Positions 26,671 to 35,381 of a DNA stretch of 64,000 nt are shown piece after piece. Source of the stretch: Paludibacteraceae bacterium. GTDB lineage: Bacteria > Bacteroidota > Bacteroidia > Bacteroidales > Paludibacteraceae. Position numbers and translations under genes: made by a program. Location: assembly GCA_017478225.1 (NCBI GenBank), contig JAFVDX010000001.1, positions 62,001 to 126,000 of the forward strand, given 5' to 3'. Positions within the stretch are counted from its first letter, which is position 1. Each line of letters starts with the position of its first letter. The notes beneath the pieces are model-generated. The model was not told the DNA's origin. It saw only the letters and a list, made by a program, of their open reading frames with translations, and searched no databases.

Positions 26671-26705
26671 CCATTAACCATTAACCTTTAACCTTTAACC
26701 TTTAC
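26671..26705. repeat. five heptamer repeats between gmk and the exported protein gene
   Basis: Tandem units CCATTAA x2, CCTTTAA x2, CCTTTAC fill the 62-bp gap between the exported protein gene and gmk. On the minus strand they read as TTAAAGG/TTAATGG units. Copy number could vary by slippage. Confidence 0.7.
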
Positions 26706-26708
26706 CCA

Positions 26709-29700
26709 TCACCTCACCTCTACTCCCTGCAAATTATACAACTTACCATTATGTAACAGATAGAAATTGCCATCTATGATTACTTTCTTTGCTACGCTTT
26801 CACTTTCTGTATATACATTTTCCAAGGCATCATTATCTTTTCCGCCTTTATTATCGTCATCATCGTCGTCGTCATCACCTTTATTATTTCCACCACCATT
26901 TCCGCCACCGTTTCCGCCGCCATTTCCTCCACCACCATTATCTCCTCCGCCATTATCTCCATTATCCACACTTGCAGGTAATGCCCAGAAATCTTCACCT
27001 GAATAGATATAGTCATTGCCCAATGCCATATTATTACCATTCTCCAACTCTGTACCTACACCTATCTTCCAACTATATTTTCCAATATTTGGCAAGGTAA
27101 CGGTCAGCGGCGCTGTCTTAGCAAAATGTTGTGTGGTGTTGCCATTCTCGTCAGTCAAATATACTACCGAACCATGCTCCCACATAGTCTGCCATATAAA
27201 TGTTGCCTTCATATCATTTACGCTAACACCCAAATTCGTATAAACAGGCGATGTCGCTTCATCTACTCCAAATGCATCAGGACCACGCTTGCAACCCAAT
27301 TTCTCACCATTATCGTTCAATTCATATACACGCCAGGTGAGTATCTGAGGTATAAACATAATCTCGTCTGTTACATACAAGTCCATTTCCGACATATCTT
27401 GTTCCGACTCATATACCTTTTGATATACCATGCCATAGAAGAAACCATCTTTATATGTAGCCACCTCCAATAAACATTTATGTACACCCTTACCATTTAC
27501 TTTCCATTCAAATGCGCATTTCTCACCATTTACTGTTATGTCCAAATCAGAAGGAGTATATTCTGATGGCTTAAGTAAGAAGGCATTTCCTTCTGCATAA
27601 GCACTAAGCGGAGTTTGCTGTATCTTATCATTAGATATCGAACGCACCGCCCATCTCGATATTTGCTTATTGGTTGTACCACTATACACTATATCTATGA
27701 AATTTTCAGATGGATACTGCGTCGTATAATTATATTCATCACCATTTAATATATGATACAGTTGCACTTCATATCTTTCACTATTATCTGCCTCCCAACT
27801 CAATCGTACCACACCATTAGATATCTCTTTTTCTTGAAGGTCGCGTGGAGTACGATCATAATTTGCGAGTTGGCAATCTTTCACTTCTGCCACCTGATTA
27901 CACGAATATCCATATCTACTTACTTTCTGATAAAGCAATTCATAGCATGACTGCGCTGTCACTCTCACCTCATCACTACGCTGACTGTAAGAAGACGAAT
28001 TCTGATTGTCAATCAAGAAAAAATTAAAAGTATAAGTAGGACAATTGTATGTGAATTCATACACACCATCGTTATTTGTTGTACTAACTACTGTTGTTTC
28101 CCCATTTTCATCTCTACACAATGCCCACACGCCTTTACTTACATCAAAACCACAATTTGTAGGAATAAGCACTTTCGTAGTTACCTCTCCAAGAAATACT
28201 TTGGTTCCCATTTTGAATTTCAAATCACCATCTGCTATCGTTTTCAAGTTCTTGTCATAGCATGTAACCGACAAACCGAATACTTCACCTGGCTGCATCC
28301 ATACTGAATTAGTAAATTCATTGTTTTGCGTGCGTACCATTTCCACTTCTTCATCATATTTGTTACATAGCCTTACATAATAGTGGTTCGCTCCTGATAC
28401 TTTGTTCCAAGTAAATCGTATAGTTCCGCTTCCTACCGCATTGCCTCCTATCTCCAATGCCTTTCCTGCCGGAACGGCATCTGTTGGGGTAAATACTTTG
28501 GCCTTGCACAAATCCACCTTATCATCGCTCGCTGCCGACACCTCTATTTCAGGTGCTTGCTCATCTTTATCGCTATTGATAACAACAGTAACCTCTTTTT
28601 GAGTAAAGTAATCATTTACATAATCACCCGCCTTCACATGCCAATAGGCAGGCTCATCATCAGAATTCCATGTGTATATCGCCTTACCTTGTTTTGTCTC
28701 TACTTTGAAGTCCTTTGGCGTATAATTATGATCAGTTGCACTGCAATCTATCGTTCTTAAAGCATATTGATAGTTAGTATAGTTCAGTTCGTAGCAATTT
28801 TCTCTTTCGCTGTCAACACTTACTCCCGCACAAGCAGGATCAACCAAGTTCCAACGAGTAACTTCCATGCCAGAAAGATAATACTTAAGACCCCAAACAT
28901 TATCAGGTATATCTGCCTTGCATGTCCACCAACCGCCACCTATATCTTCAAGTTGTACACAACCTTTCTGCGACTCATTATTATCACACCAATATACCCA
29001 TTTTTCAGCAGATGGATATTCAGCATCATCCGGCACCAAAATTCTTATATTCGTTTTGTCCTTATCAGGATCTTCTATTACGGGGTCACATTCATACACA
29101 ATATTCAATGAACATAATTCAGGATCCCAATATTGACCTTTTACAAGTTGGTAACATAGTTGCGCATCGTTTTTGTCCAACAGCATCAATGCACTTATTT
29201 TTTCCAATTCAGACTCATTAGTAGTTTTCTTATTTGTAATATAAAATGACAATGTGCTTTGATTTAAGTTGTCTAACTTAAACTCATACCATTTACCACC
29301 AAGATCAGCAAGTTCTTTTGTTACAAAAGTTGAACTTGACTCAAGTCTATAAGAGAAATACACTTTACTCCAATTAAATTCTTCAGGTACATTAAAGCGC
29401 AATTTGAAATTGCCTATCACTTCATCAGGCCTATTACAATCGCCCATATACGGGTCCTTGAAGTTGTATTTTCCATTAGCATCTCTATACAACTCATAAC
29501 ACCAATCTTTGTTATTGTCATCTATATACAACACCTCACATTTATCTTGAGCGGAAAAGAAATCAGTATTTGGATCATTTGTCAGGCATACATTCAACCC
29601 ATCATTTTCAGTTATATTATAGTAATCCATCAAATACCAACCATTTCCGACCTCCATCATTAAGGTTGGATCCGCCAAATCACTAAATACCACATACACA

Positions 29701-29837
29701 TCACCTTTCCAGCCTAATGCACTCGGCACCTGTACCCTGAATGTAAATTCGCCGAGTTTAACGGCGGCAAAAACCTGTGTTGCAGAAACTAATATAAGCA
29801 CGATAGTCGCTAACAACGAAAATAAAGTTCTTTTCAT
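26709..29837 (-). CDS. exported multidomain protein with four CYEL modules
   Basis: A 1042-residue exported protein with a signal peptide (1-24, ending QVFA). It contains four divergent copies of a ~105-residue module: 28-134, 142-250, 262-365 and ~550-655. Each starts with a strand of the type RVxVPxx, has a GGxWY/GNGWY or equivalent turn, and ends in CYEL or CYQL followed by another Cys. FN3-like stretches (TPKDF...YTW; TPRDL...LSWEAD) follow copies 3 and 4. Near residues 945-1000 is a Gly/Asn tract and eight consecutive Asp. The end, YLLHNGKLYNLQGVEVR, resembles the YNLxGxxV tails of Bacteroidota secreted proteins. The ligand is unknown, and I recognise no named family for the CYEL module. 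It separates yicC from gmk. Confidence 0.7.
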   Translation of the reverse strand: MKRTLFSLLATIVLILVSATQVFAAVKLGEFTFRVQVPSALGWKGDVYVVFSDLADPTLMMEVGNGWYLMDYYNITENDGLNVCLTNDPNTDFFSAQDKCEVLYIDDNNKDWCYELYRDANGKYNFKDPYMGDCNRPDEVIGNFKLRFNVPEEFNWSKVYFSYRLESSSTFVTKELADLGGKWYEFKLDNLNQSTLSFYITNKKTTNESELEKISALMLLDKNDAQLCYQLVKGQYWDPELCSLNIVYECDPVIEDPDKDKTNIRILVPDDAEYPSAEKWVYWCDNNESQKGCVQLEDIGGGWWTCKADIPDNVWGLKYYLSGMEVTRWNLVDPACAGVSVDSERENCYELNYTNYQYALRTIDCSATDHNYTPKDFKVETKQGKAIYTWNSDDEPAYWHVKAGDYVNDYFTQKEVTVVINSDKDEQAPEIEVSAASDDKVDLCKAKVFTPTDAVPAGKALEIGGNAVGSGTIRFTWNKVSGANHYYVRLCNKYDEEVEMVRTQNNEFTNSVWMQPGEVFGLSVTCYDKNLKTIADGDLKFKMGTKVFLGEVTTKVLIPTNCGFDVSKGVWALCRDENGETTVVSTTNNDGVYEFTYNCPTYTFNFFLIDNQNSSSYSQRSDEVRVTAQSCYELLYQKVSRYGYSCNQVAEVKDCQLANYDRTPRDLQEKEISNGVVRLSWEADNSERYEVQLYHILNGDEYNYTTQYPSENFIDIVYSGTTNKQISRWAVRSISNDKIQQTPLSAYAEGNAFLLKPSEYTPSDLDITVNGEKCAFEWKVNGKGVHKCLLEVATYKDGFFYGMVYQKVYESEQDMSEMDLYVTDEIMFIPQILTWRVYELNDNGEKLGCKRGPDAFGVDEATSPVYTNLGVSVNDMKATFIWQTMWEHGSVVYLTDENGNTTQHFAKTAPLTVTLPNIGKYSWKIGVGTELENGNNMALGNDYIYSGEDFWALPASVDNGDNGGGDNGGGGNGGGNGGGNGGGNNKGDDDDDDDDNKGGKDNDALENVYTESESVAKKVIIDGNFYLLHNGKLYNLQGVEVR

Positions 29838-29905
29838 AATTGTATTGTTTTATTGGTTAATCAAGATTTCTAAAAATTGCTTTATAACTTCCCTTAATAT
29901 ATTTT

Positions 29906-30793
29906 TTATAATACATTGAGCACTTGCTCTTTAATCTGTTCAAGAATATCTTTCATCTTTACCACTATTATCTGCATTTCCGAGTGGTTCGACTTACTTC
30001 CTAATGTATTTATCTCTCTGCCCATTTCTTGCGCCACAAAACCAAGTTTCTTACCTACCCCTTTTTCCTCGTTCATCGTCTCAAAGAAATAGCGAATATG
30101 ATTTCTCAATCTCACCTTTTCCTCGGTAATATCCAACTTTTCAAGATAAAATATCATCTCTTGTTCCAAACGATTCCTATCAACCGCTTGTTTTGTATCT
30201 TCAGACAACTGCTTTAGGCTTTCTTCTAATCTTGACCTGATCTTTTGTACCCTCTCACCTTCAAGAGGTTCTACTTGCGACAATAGCAGTAATATACCTT
30301 TCAGTTTCTCTTCAAACATATTTTGTAGCGCCTGCCCCTCTTGCTTACGGAACTTATTAAATTGTTCTATCGCACTATTTATCGCCCCAACAAACACCTC
30401 CCATTCCTCTGCCGACAACACTACATTCTCTTGAACCTTCATAACATCAGGAATACGCATGGCTATTGCTATAGGATCAGTACTTATATTCTTCTGTTTT
30501 GCATAAGCACTTATCTGACTAACATAATAATCCAATGCCTCTGTGTTGATAGGCGTAAAAACAGATTTACTACTTTCGGAATCTATATCCTGCCATATTG
30601 AACAATCTATTTTACCCCGTTCCAAACTTTGAGCCAATATAGAACGAATCTCAAGTTCCTTTTCCCTTAAAAGAGGCGTAACACGCAAATTAATATCTGC
30701 CTGTTTTGAATTTAGAGAACGAATCTCTACTATATATTTTTTTCCTTCTACAAGACACTCCGCCTTGCCATAACCCGTCATTGATAGCAACAT
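29906..30793 (-). CDS. yicC: YicC/YloC-family endoribonuclease
   Basis: A 295-residue member of the YicC family; E. coli YicC is reported as an endoribonuclease that cleaves the small RNA RyhB. The N-terminal domain begins MLLSMTGYGKAE and includes EIRSLNSKQADINLRV. The C-terminal DUF1732 domain has the diagnostic KKLGFVAQEMGREINTLGSKSN motif near 250-270. It is transcribed from the palindromic promoter region shared with panB and leads the minus-strand gene run to murI. Confidence 0.92.
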   Translation of the reverse strand: MLLSMTGYGKAECLVEGKKYIVEIRSLNSKQADINLRVTPLLREKELEIRSILAQSLERGKIDCSIWQDIDSESSKSVFTPINTEALDYYVSQISAYAKQKNISTDPIAIAMRIPDVMKVQENVVLSAEEWEVFVGAINSAIEQFNKFRKQEGQALQNMFEEKLKGILLLLSQVEPLEGERVQKIRSRLEESLKQLSEDTKQAVDRNRLEQEMIFYLEKLDITEEKVRLRNHIRYFFETMNEEKGVGKKLGFVAQEMGREINTLGSKSNHSEMQIIVVKMKDILEQIKEQVLNVL

Positions 30794-30864
30794 ATCTTCC
30801 CTATTTTATAATTCTATGTTTTATTGTTTTGTTTTTATTGTTTTGCAAACAATCTTTACGAGTG

Positions 30865-30914
30865 GCAAAATTACTCAAAAAGTTGTACATACACAACTTT
30901 TTGAGTAATTTTGC
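30865..30914. promoter_or_regulatory. palindromic interlocked divergent promoters of yicC and panB
   Basis: Two 22-bp arms (30865-30886 and 30893-30914) are perfect reverse complements around a 6-nt centre. Each arm ends in TAATTTTG, a -7 element: plus 30906-30913 (toward panB) and minus 30873-30866 (toward yicC). Each is preceded by TTG at exactly 20 bp (plus 30883-30885; minus 30896-30894), so the two promoters interlock symmetrically. RNA polymerases should exclude one another here, and the palindrome may also bind a dimeric regulator. Confidence 0.75.
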
Positions 30915-31015
30915 AGCGTATTTCGTGATATTTATATTTATCTTAAATATCTGATAATTTATCTTTATATTTTTTTATAACAACTTATTATACACAACAA
31001 TAAAATCAAATTAAA

Positions 31016-31864
31016 ATGTCATATTTAGGTGAAAATGCAAGCAACAACGGCAATGAAAAGCCCATGCGCCCTCGAATGAGTACCGCTCGTATTCGCAAAA
31101 TGAAATCAGAAGGGACAAAAATAAGTATGCTGACCTCATACGATTACACCCTCGCATCCCTCGTTGACGAAGCAGGAATTGATATAATCTTAGTGGGCGA
31201 TAGCGCTGCCAATGTCGTCTGTGGATATAGTACCACTCTTCCTATAACTTTAGATCAAATGATATTTCTTGGCTCTGCAGTTCGCCGCGCATGTCAACAT
31301 TCTTTAACAGTTATTGATATGCCTTTTGGCACATATCAAGTTAATGACGATGAGGCCGTTAAAAATGCTATTCGCGTACTTCAAGAGACAGGGGCAGATG
31401 CTGTAAAGTTAGAGGGAGGAGAGTTGATTGCCCCTGCTATTCGTCGCATGGTTAAAGCGGGTGTTCCTGTTATGGGGCATCTTGGGCTAACTCCACAGTC
31501 AGTCAACCAATTTGGAGGCTACTCTTTAAGAGCAAAAGAAGAAGCAGAGGCACAACAATTGATCCGCGATGCCAAACTGCTTGAACAAGCAGGTTGCTTT
31601 TCTCTCGTATTGGAAAAGATACCGGCCACACTCGCCAAACAGGTAACAGACAGCATATCTATTCCCACAATAGGTATTGGCGCCGGCAATGGCACAGACG
31701 GACAAGTACTCGTATTGCACGATATGCTGGGACTCAACAAAGGCTTCAAACCGAAGTTCCTTAGACACTTCGCACAACTGGCAGGCACAGTCGAAAATGC
31801 TGTCAGCGATTATATCAATGCCGTAAAAGACGGTTCCTTCCCTTCAGCAGATGAACAATATTAA
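31016..31864 (+). CDS. panB: ketopantoate hydroxymethyltransferase
   Basis: Converts 2-oxoisovalerate to ketopantoate with methylenetetrahydrofolate, the first committed step to pantothenate. The 282-residue TIM-barrel protein shows MLTSYDYTLASLVDEAGID near 38-56, the metal-binding VGDSAANVVCGY, the catalytic GHLGLTPQ near 158, and IGIGAGNGTDGQVLV near 225. The ~25 residues before RIRKMKSEG are a little longer and more Asn-rich than usual. It uses the plus side of the palindromic promoter and precedes a LuxR-type regulator by 22 bp. Confidence 0.96.
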   Translation: MSYLGENASNNGNEKPMRPRMSTARIRKMKSEGTKISMLTSYDYTLASLVDEAGIDIILVGDSAANVVCGYSTTLPITLDQMIFLGSAVRRACQHSLTVIDMPFGTYQVNDDEAVKNAIRVLQETGADAVKLEGGELIAPAIRRMVKAGVPVMGHLGLTPQSVNQFGGYSLRAKEEAEAQQLIRDAKLLEQAGCFSLVLEKIPATLAKQVTDSISIPTIGIGAGNGTDGQVLVLHDMLGLNKGFKPKFLRHFAQLAGTVENAVSDYINAVKDGSFPSADEQY

Positions 31865-31886
31865 TTGCGTTATATAAGAAAACAAG

Positions 31887-32483
31887 ATGCAGAGTACAAT
31901 AGGCATAGTAGAAAATGAATTCGTTTCGGCAGTGGGTTTGCAAAATATCTTGCAGTCCTTTCTTCCTACTGTTGATATTGTTATCTACGAGTCTATTGAT
32001 GCACTAAAAAAAGAGGTAGAACGCCAAGATGGCAATCGGCCTTATTTTGTTCATTTCTTTGTTTCGGAACATTTGCTTGAAAAACATCGTGATTATTTCC
32101 ACTGCTTGCCACAAATAACTTTTGCTCTAATTAGGAATCGACAACTAACTACCATCAACGATTTTCCATGTTTAGATATTTCACTCAATCAGCAAGCAAT
32201 GCTGGAGCAACTTATCTGCCTAAGGCAAGCAGGAGGAAAACATCGTAGTAACAACGAAAACAATAGCGTCTTGTCAAAGCGAGAACAAGAAGTGTTGAAA
32301 CTGATAGTAAAAGGTAAACTCAACAAAGAAATTGCGGACGAACTATTCATTAGTTTGAACACAGTTATAACACACCGCGCTCATATTACAAACAAATTAG
32401 GTTTTCGCTCTGTTCCTGCTCTCACAGTATATGCTGTCATGAACGGACTCATAAAATCCTCGGAGATTTATACTCAAGGATAA
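31887..32483 (+). CDS. LuxR-type regulator with degenerate receiver
   Basis: A 198-residue DNA-binding protein. The C-terminal GerE/LuxR helix-turn-helix is clear (~131-190): LSKREQEVLKLIVKGKLNKE, then FISLNTVITHRAHITNKLG. The N-terminal ~115 residues look like a receiver fold (MQSTIGIVENE start) but lack an Asp at the usual phosphorylation strand, where FVHFFVSEHLL stands, so ordinary phosphorelay control is unlikely. It follows panB closely and is probably co-transcribed. No partner kinase is present. Targets are unknown. Confidence 0.75.
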   Translation: MQSTIGIVENEFVSAVGLQNILQSFLPTVDIVIYESIDALKKEVERQDGNRPYFVHFFVSEHLLEKHRDYFHCLPQITFALIRNRQLTTINDFPCLDISLNQQAMLEQLICLRQAGGKHRSNNENNSVLSKREQEVLKLIVKGKLNKEIADELFISLNTVITHRAHITNKLGFRSVPALTVYAVMNGLIKSSEIYTQG

Positions 32484-32528
32484 AACAAATTACTACATTC
32501 AACAATTATTTGAGGCAACAGATAATTC

Positions 32529-34523
32529 TTAGTTTTTCTTTTGCTTGAGTTGCAACAGAAGTGCCTCATCAACAAGAGTGAGCAAATCTATTTTCAAACC
32601 TTTTTGGATAAGCATCGGTCGGTCGGCTCTAACTAAATTGAGCAACTGACTATTTTTTTCCAACAGCGGTCTTGCAGAAAGATAAGTATGCATTGCTTCC
32701 TTCAAATGATTGGTCAGAAGCAACAGATGACCGTAATTGATAAGGTCATTAGCAGTAGCATCTTCTGAATATGCCATCGTTTCAAGATATTTCTCAGCAG
32801 TAGGATAATTCCCGAGCAACAACGCACACCACCCCATTCCTCGTGCAGTGTTGATGTCGTCAGGAAACAAAGCTTCTAACTTAAAAAACACTTGCATAGC
32901 CTCGTCTTGTCGGCCTAAATCTAAGAGTATTTGTGCCTTTTGCTGAAGGGCAGATTTTCTCGTAGAATCAAGCGCAAGAATCCTGTTATATACCCTGAGT
33001 GCTTTAGGTTTCTGATTTAGACGCCTCAGACAAGTAGCCAAATGCGACAGCGTCCATATATCTTCTTTCAATGCCAAAGCATTGTCGTAAGTAACAGCAG
33101 CCATGTCATATAATTCTTGTCTTTGCTGCGATAGACCTAATTTCTGCAATACTTCTGCTGAATCATCAAATGAAGCATAAAGTTTTTCTGCCTGCTTATA
33201 ACACTCAAGAGTCATGCAACGATCAGCAAATTTCATTTGTTGCTTCAAGGTAAATATCTTACCAAAAATATCCGTTTGTCCAATATCAATTGCAGAATCC
33301 ATGATATTTGGTATTCCCCAAGGATTGAGCAAAAAGAATCGGTAGAGGTTACGGACATAACCCACAATAAGTTGTTTGCGCTGCAACGGTTCGTTCTTAT
33401 CTTCAAAATCACCTATTTCGCCCAGTTCCTTAATCATCGACGGAATAGTCTTGTCAAACATCTCACCGGAGGCACGCTTAAAAATACAACATAAAGCATA
33501 TTTGTCTATATCACAATAATCATCGTGCGAAAGTATCATTCCTTTCAACAACTTTCCTGACGGCGAAGTAAAATCAATATCTATTTCTTTGTTATTGCTG
33601 TCGAATGGCAAAAACCAATTTGCAATATCATTATGAAAAAAGCCATAATTCATTACTCCGCTTGTAGAAGCAAAAGCGATATCAGCCCCTTGCTGATGCA
33701 ATTGTTGTACTCTGTCGGCATGTTTGCTCATCACCTTTGATATTCCATCTTTCCACTCCGGATTATCTTCGTCTGCTTCTTCCATCGCTATAATCACCTG
33801 CCTACTGCCTTTGTCTATTTGTGGCATGAGTTCATCTTGAAGACTTTTCATTTCTCTGCTTGCAGCAGGCGTGAGCGCTGTGTTGAGCAAAGCATGACAT
33901 ACTTCCCTAAGCGCTTCACGCTGAGTCTTATCTGACAATAGGTTAGTTATTTCCTTTTGTATTTCAGGATAAAACACAAGTCTTTGTTCATATCTTTGCA
34001 TAAGCAAGACAAATGCAGTTTGTGCCTGTGCTTGAACAAGCATATCTTCACTTCTCAACAAAGCAAGAATTCTTAACAAATGGGCCTGCGAAAAACTATG
34101 CAAAAGTCTAATCAGCAATGCCGAAACATTATCATCTGTATCAGGATTATCGTCCTTGCCAAGCCAAATCTGATAAAATTGTTGTTTGAAATCACCTTCC
34201 TTTGTTCCGTCTGACCTGTATGCCTGCGCTTTATTTACCATTTGAACATATAGCCCATTCGGTTTGAACGAAGCAAGGAACACATCGTCCAACAACTTCA
34301 GAGCACTGCGCGACATATCTTGCAAAACAGCAGAACGCTGAGGGTCATCACCGCCTTGAATAAAATAGTCAAGCAGATAACGATAGTTTTGCTCAAGTGT
34401 CAAAAGCCTATCTCTCAAGTTATAATCAGACAACTTTACCACAATTTGCTGCATCGACAACAAAGCATGATAAAGTCTTCCATTGACAATATCTAACTCA
34501 ACTGAATATAATTCGGAAGTCAT
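32529..34523 (-). CDS. TPR-repeat protein
   Basis: A 664-residue soluble protein without a signal peptide or membrane segment; I start at the ATG giving MTSELYSVELD rather than a TTG six codons upstream. The N-terminal two thirds are alpha-helical with no recognised domain. The C-terminal third (~440-650) holds several tetratricopeptide repeats, for example YDMAAVTYDNALALKEDIWT and RKSALQQKAQILLDLGRQDE, each with the alternating small/large residue pattern. TPR arrays mediate protein contacts. It sits 62 bp downstream of the Crp/Fnr-type gene and is probably in its operon, converging on the LuxR-type gene. Function unknown. Confidence 0.7.
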   Translation of the reverse strand: MTSELYSVELDIVNGRLYHALLSMQQIVVKLSDYNLRDRLLTLEQNYRYLLDYFIQGGDDPQRSAVLQDMSRSALKLLDDVFLASFKPNGLYVQMVNKAQAYRSDGTKEGDFKQQFYQIWLGKDDNPDTDDNVSALLIRLLHSFSQAHLLRILALLRSEDMLVQAQAQTAFVLLMQRYEQRLVFYPEIQKEITNLLSDKTQREALREVCHALLNTALTPAASREMKSLQDELMPQIDKGSRQVIIAMEEADEDNPEWKDGISKVMSKHADRVQQLHQQGADIAFASTSGVMNYGFFHNDIANWFLPFDSNNKEIDIDFTSPSGKLLKGMILSHDDYCDIDKYALCCIFKRASGEMFDKTIPSMIKELGEIGDFEDKNEPLQRKQLIVGYVRNLYRFFLLNPWGIPNIMDSAIDIGQTDIFGKIFTLKQQMKFADRCMTLECYKQAEKLYASFDDSAEVLQKLGLSQQRQELYDMAAVTYDNALALKEDIWTLSHLATCLRRLNQKPKALRVYNRILALDSTRKSALQQKAQILLDLGRQDEAMQVFFKLEALFPDDINTARGMGWCALLLGNYPTAEKYLETMAYSEDATANDLINYGHLLLLTNHLKEAMHTYLSARPLLEKNSQLLNLVRADRPMLIQKGLKIDLLTLVDEALLLQLKQKKN

Positions 34524-34585
34524 ACTTATAGAATTGTTCAAAAGGCAAAAGTTGAATAACTAAATCGCCAATTGTTCAATTATTC

Positions 34586-35287
34586 TCAACCCAACCTGCT
34601 TGTACGCACAAGTTGGTCCATTTCGAGAATTTTAATTTTTCTGCCGTCAAGGCTAATCATACCTTCTTGTTGGAAATCGCTCAGTGTGCGAATAGCATTA
34701 CTTGTAGTCATACTACTCAACGAAGCCAAATCCTCACGGCTCAGATACATACTGATTGTTGCTTCATCTTCATCCAATCCATATTGGTCTTTGAGAGCAA
34801 GCAACGACTCCGCCAACCTTCCACGAATATGCTTTTGAGTAAGGCTAACTGTTCTTGTATCGCTTTTACCCAAATCTCTCGACATCTCCACTAATATAAG
34901 ATAACAAAAACGATGATTGCTATTGAGCACCTGCAAGAACGCATCTTTTTTAATGAAATAGACCACCGACGGCTCCACAGTGCTTGCACTCGTGTTATGA
35001 CATTCACCTGCGATAATACTTCTATAACCAAAGAAATCACAAGGTTTGAGCATACGAATTATTTGATTGCGATTGCTCACACCTTCTTTATAAACACGGA
35101 CTTTCCCGCTTACAAGCATCATCATGTTGCTCGGTTCATCACCCTCACGACAAATGATTTCGTTTTTCTTGTAACTATAATATTGGGTGTTCTGCTCCAC
35201 CAAATCTTTCTCTTCAGGAGTGAGCGCGCCCCAAATATCACTCAATTCCCACAACTTAGGAATATCCAAAATTTGTTTCTTTGGCAT
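34586..35287 (-). CDS. Crp/Fnr-family transcriptional regulator
   Basis: A 233-residue regulator with a cyclic-nucleotide-binding-like beta-roll (~25-135) and a C-terminal winged helix (~160-230; YLSREDLASLSSMTTSNAIR is the recognition region). The beta-roll shows GDEPSNMMMLVSGKVRVYKEG. No Fnr-type Cys cluster is seen, so iron-sulphur sensing is unlikely; the effector is unknown. The start is fixed by the promoter: its -7 box (35329-35336) lies inside the longer possible frame, so translation must begin at the ATG giving MPKKQILD. Co-oriented with the TPR gene downstream. Confidence 0.88.
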   Translation of the reverse strand: MPKKQILDIPKLWELSDIWGALTPEEKDLVEQNTQYYSYKKNEIICREGDEPSNMMMLVSGKVRVYKEGVSNRNQIIRMLKPCDFFGYRSIIAGECHNTSASTVEPSVVYFIKKDAFLQVLNSNHRFCYLILVEMSRDLGKSDTRTVSLTQKHIRGRLAESLLALKDQYGLDEDEATISMYLSREDLASLSSMTTSNAIRTLSDFQQEGMISLDGRKIKILEMDQLVRTSRLG

Positions 35288-35328
35288 AAAAATCTGTTTT
35301 TGTTCGCTTAGTCTTAAATTTAAGTGCG

Positions 35329-35358
35329 CAAAGGTACGCATATTTTTTTATATATCAA
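35329..35358 (-). promoter_or_regulatory. promoter of the Crp/Fnr-type gene
   Basis: Minus strand: TTG (35358-35356), 19 bp, TACCTTTG (35336-35329), giving a leader of ~35 nt to the start codon at 35287. Confidence 0.8.
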
Positions 35359-35381
35359 AAAAATATATTTTTTCAGCAGTT

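Noticed and set aside
26671..26705. Heptamer repeats as a CRISPR or telomere-like array
   Set aside because: Units are 7 bp, directly adjacent, with no spacers and only five copies.
26767..27100. Pro/Ser- and His/Arg-rich plus-strand frames opposite the end of the CYEL protein gene
   Set aside because: They are the complement of the GGGN and poly-Asp coding tract and have no independent start context or homology.
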